From the NCBI GenBank assembly GCA_036873135.1, contig JAPTYO010000026.1, positions 4,010,001 to 4,074,000 on the forward strand: DNA of 64,000 bases, in the 5' to 3' direction. Below the pieces are notes generated by a model. It had not been told where the DNA came from, did no database searches, and was given only the letters and a program-made list of their open reading frames with translations. Shown here piece after piece: positions 62,493-64,000 of this stretch (position 1 is its first letter; each line of letters opens with the position of its first letter). Both the position numbers and the translations under genes were made by a program. This stretch comes from Clarkia xantiana subsp. parviflora (Eukaryota; Streptophyta; Magnoliopsida; Myrtales; Onagraceae).

Positions 62493-64000
62493 CTCACGAG
62501 CTGAAAATTGATCCCGCGATCAAACCGATCACACAGAGAAGGCGCCCGATGGGTGCCGACAAGAAGATCGCGATTTAGCAGGAGGTGGGCAGGTTGCTCG
62601 ATGCTGGATTTATTAAGGAGCTCCAATTCCAGATCTTGGTCGCCAACCCAGTCCTGGTGAAGAAGAGCAATGGCAAGTGGTGGATGTGCGTCGATTTCCG
62701 CGACCTGAACAAGGCATGCTCGAAGGATTGCTACCTGCTCCCGAGGATCGACCAGCTGGTGGATGCCACATAGGGTCATGAGCTGCTGAGCTTTATGGAT
62801 TCTTACTCTGGCTATAATCAGATCAAGATGTCCGAGGAGGATGCCCCTCATACCGCCTTTTATGCTGATAGTGACATCTATCATTATGATGTTATGCCCT
62901 TCGGATTGATCAACGCAGGTGCAACTTATCAGAGGATGATAAATAAGCTGTTCGGGGATATGTTGGGGAAAACCATGGAGGCCTATGTGGACGACATGCT
63001 GGTGAAGTCCCGACAGGCCGAGGATCATGTTCACAACCTGGCCATAGCATCCGAGCGGATGAGGCTCCATCAAGTTCGCCTGAACCCGACCAAGTGCGCC
63101 TTCGGAGTGCACTCATGGAAGTTCCTGGGCTTTATGGTGAGCCAGAGGGGAATCGAGGTGAACCCTGAGAAGCTTAGGGCAATCGAGGAGATGAAGTCCC
63201 CGACGAACCATCGAGAGGTGCAGGACCATCGAGAGGTGCAGGTGCTGAATCGCTTCCTGTCCAAGGCAAGCGACCGATCCCTACCATTCTTTGAAATGCT
63301 GAGGTCCAATAAGAAGTTCGAGTGGACTGCCGAGTGCGAGGAGGCATTCCAGGCACTTAAGCAGCACCTCCGTGCCCTCCCGCCGCTGGCGAAGCCCATC
63401 CCAGGCGAGCCACTCTATCTGTATTTAGCTGTTTCTGAATTTGCTGTTAGCTCTGTCTTAGTAAAAGTTGTAGAGGGTAGCCAAGTCCCCGTCTATTATG
63501 TAAGCAAGGCACTCGCCAAGTCTGAAATGAATTATCCCGCCGTTGAGAAGTATCTCTATGCGTTGATTATTACTGCTCGGAAGCTGAGGCCTTACTTCCA
63601 TGCGCATGAGATTACCGTTTTGACGAATCAGCCCTTGAAACATTTTTTGAACCGACCTGATGCGTCGGGAAGATTAGTGAAATGGGCAGTCGAGCTTAGT
63701 GAGTTCCGCATTCACTTTGCTCCGAGGACGGCTATTAAAGGCCAGGCGTTGGCGGATTTCATAGCAGAGTCTACAGCCCCCGATCTAGAAGAAGCGGGCC
63801 CTGTAGAGGGGAGAACTATGGAGGTCCCGATAACAGAGCAGTCAGAACAGCCCGACACCAAAAATACTTGGGAGATGTACACCGATGGCTCCTCAAATTC
63901 AGAAGGATCGGGAGCACGTTTCGTACTGATACCACCAGACAGAGGCGAGCCCCTCCGATACGCCTTGGCCTTGACATTTAGGGCCACCAACAATGAAGCT
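62493..64000 (+). pseudogene. pol: B2, resumed: RT and RNase H domains, running off the window
   Basis: After the A2 LTR the sequence continues B2 pol in the frame interrupted at 42636 (CAC|GAG). TAG codons at 62576 (CAG expected) and 62771 (TCG expected) interrupt the start of RT. From 62774 the frame is open to the window end, more than 400 residues: SGYNQIKM, FGLINAGATYQRM, YVDDMLVKS, native RNase H without its first Asp (LAVSEFAVSSVLVK), and the start of the second RNase H (MYTDGSSNSEGSG). An 18-base tandem duplication lies at 63207-63242, next to an 18-base deletion relative to B1. The rest, including integrase, is outside. Confidence 0.88.

Noticed and set aside
62372..63112. 246-residue open frame on the minus strand
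   Set aside because: It is the reverse of the B2 RT coding sequence and of the LTR end. Similar shadows occur opposite RT in A1, A2 and B1 with the same phase, so it follows from codon bias.

Overview
This window is plant nuclear DNA built almost entirely of nested, mostly decayed Ty3/gypsy LTR retrotransposons. The evidence for a plant host and for the Tat lineage is: a PBS beginning TGGCGCC(G), pol in the order protease - reverse transcriptase - degenerate native RNase H - second RNase H of the YTDGS type - integrase, a tandem-repeat 3' UTR, and an accessory gene antisense to gag-pol with spliceosomal-looking introns. I see no cellular gene, rRNA, tRNA or CRISPR array. The species cannot be told from the sequence; a repeat-rich, probably heterochromatic region of a flowering plant fits best.

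Four families are named here for convenience. A and B are related gag-pol families with LTRs starting TGATGGG and ending CCAACA. C (LTR starting TGATGGATATACG, ending CTAACA) and E (LTR starting TGTTGGATATC, ending CTCAACA) carry gag and protease followed by a second Gag-like module, with no RT, RNase H or integrase.

Layout. 1-2138: B0, a broken B-family gag/PR. 2139-7486: A1, inserted in B0 and cut off in integrase. 7483-7628: inverted fragment of a C LTR. 7629-14538: D, a minus-strand B-like element that has lost its 3' end and most of pol. 14537-34174: E1, interrupted by the complete element B1 (18124-28752). 32992-34174: an E LTR serving as 3' LTR of E1 and 5' LTR of E2. 34175-39482: E2. 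39483-42636: B2 (5' LTR, gag, PR), interrupted by the complete element A2 (42637-62492), itself interrupted by the complete element C1 (50846-61266). B2 resumes at 62493 with RT/RNase H and runs off the window. Target-site duplications support the nesting: CTCAC around A2, GACAT around C1, AACAG/AATAG around B1. Positions 1-7486 are a near-identical copy of about 40499-47981, including the same A insertion at the same base, so they are a segmental duplication (or an assembly duplicate).

A and B code on the sense strand for Gag-PR and RT-RNase H-IN; every copy here has stops or frameshifts. Downstream lies a 3' UTR of short tandem repeats, and beyond it an antisense gene running toward the repeats. 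That gene is seen in D, B1, A2 (remnant), C1, E1 and E2 and encodes a protein with a conserved N-terminal region, a low-complexity middle and a C-terminal coiled coil, split by several GT-AG introns. C1 and E lack pol but keep gag, protease, the second Gag module and the antisense gene, so they would depend on pol supplied in trans; A/B-like elements, which share their LTR motif and (for C) PBS, are plausible donors. The antisense multi-exon gene and the Gag-PR-Gag' design are the two most notable features.
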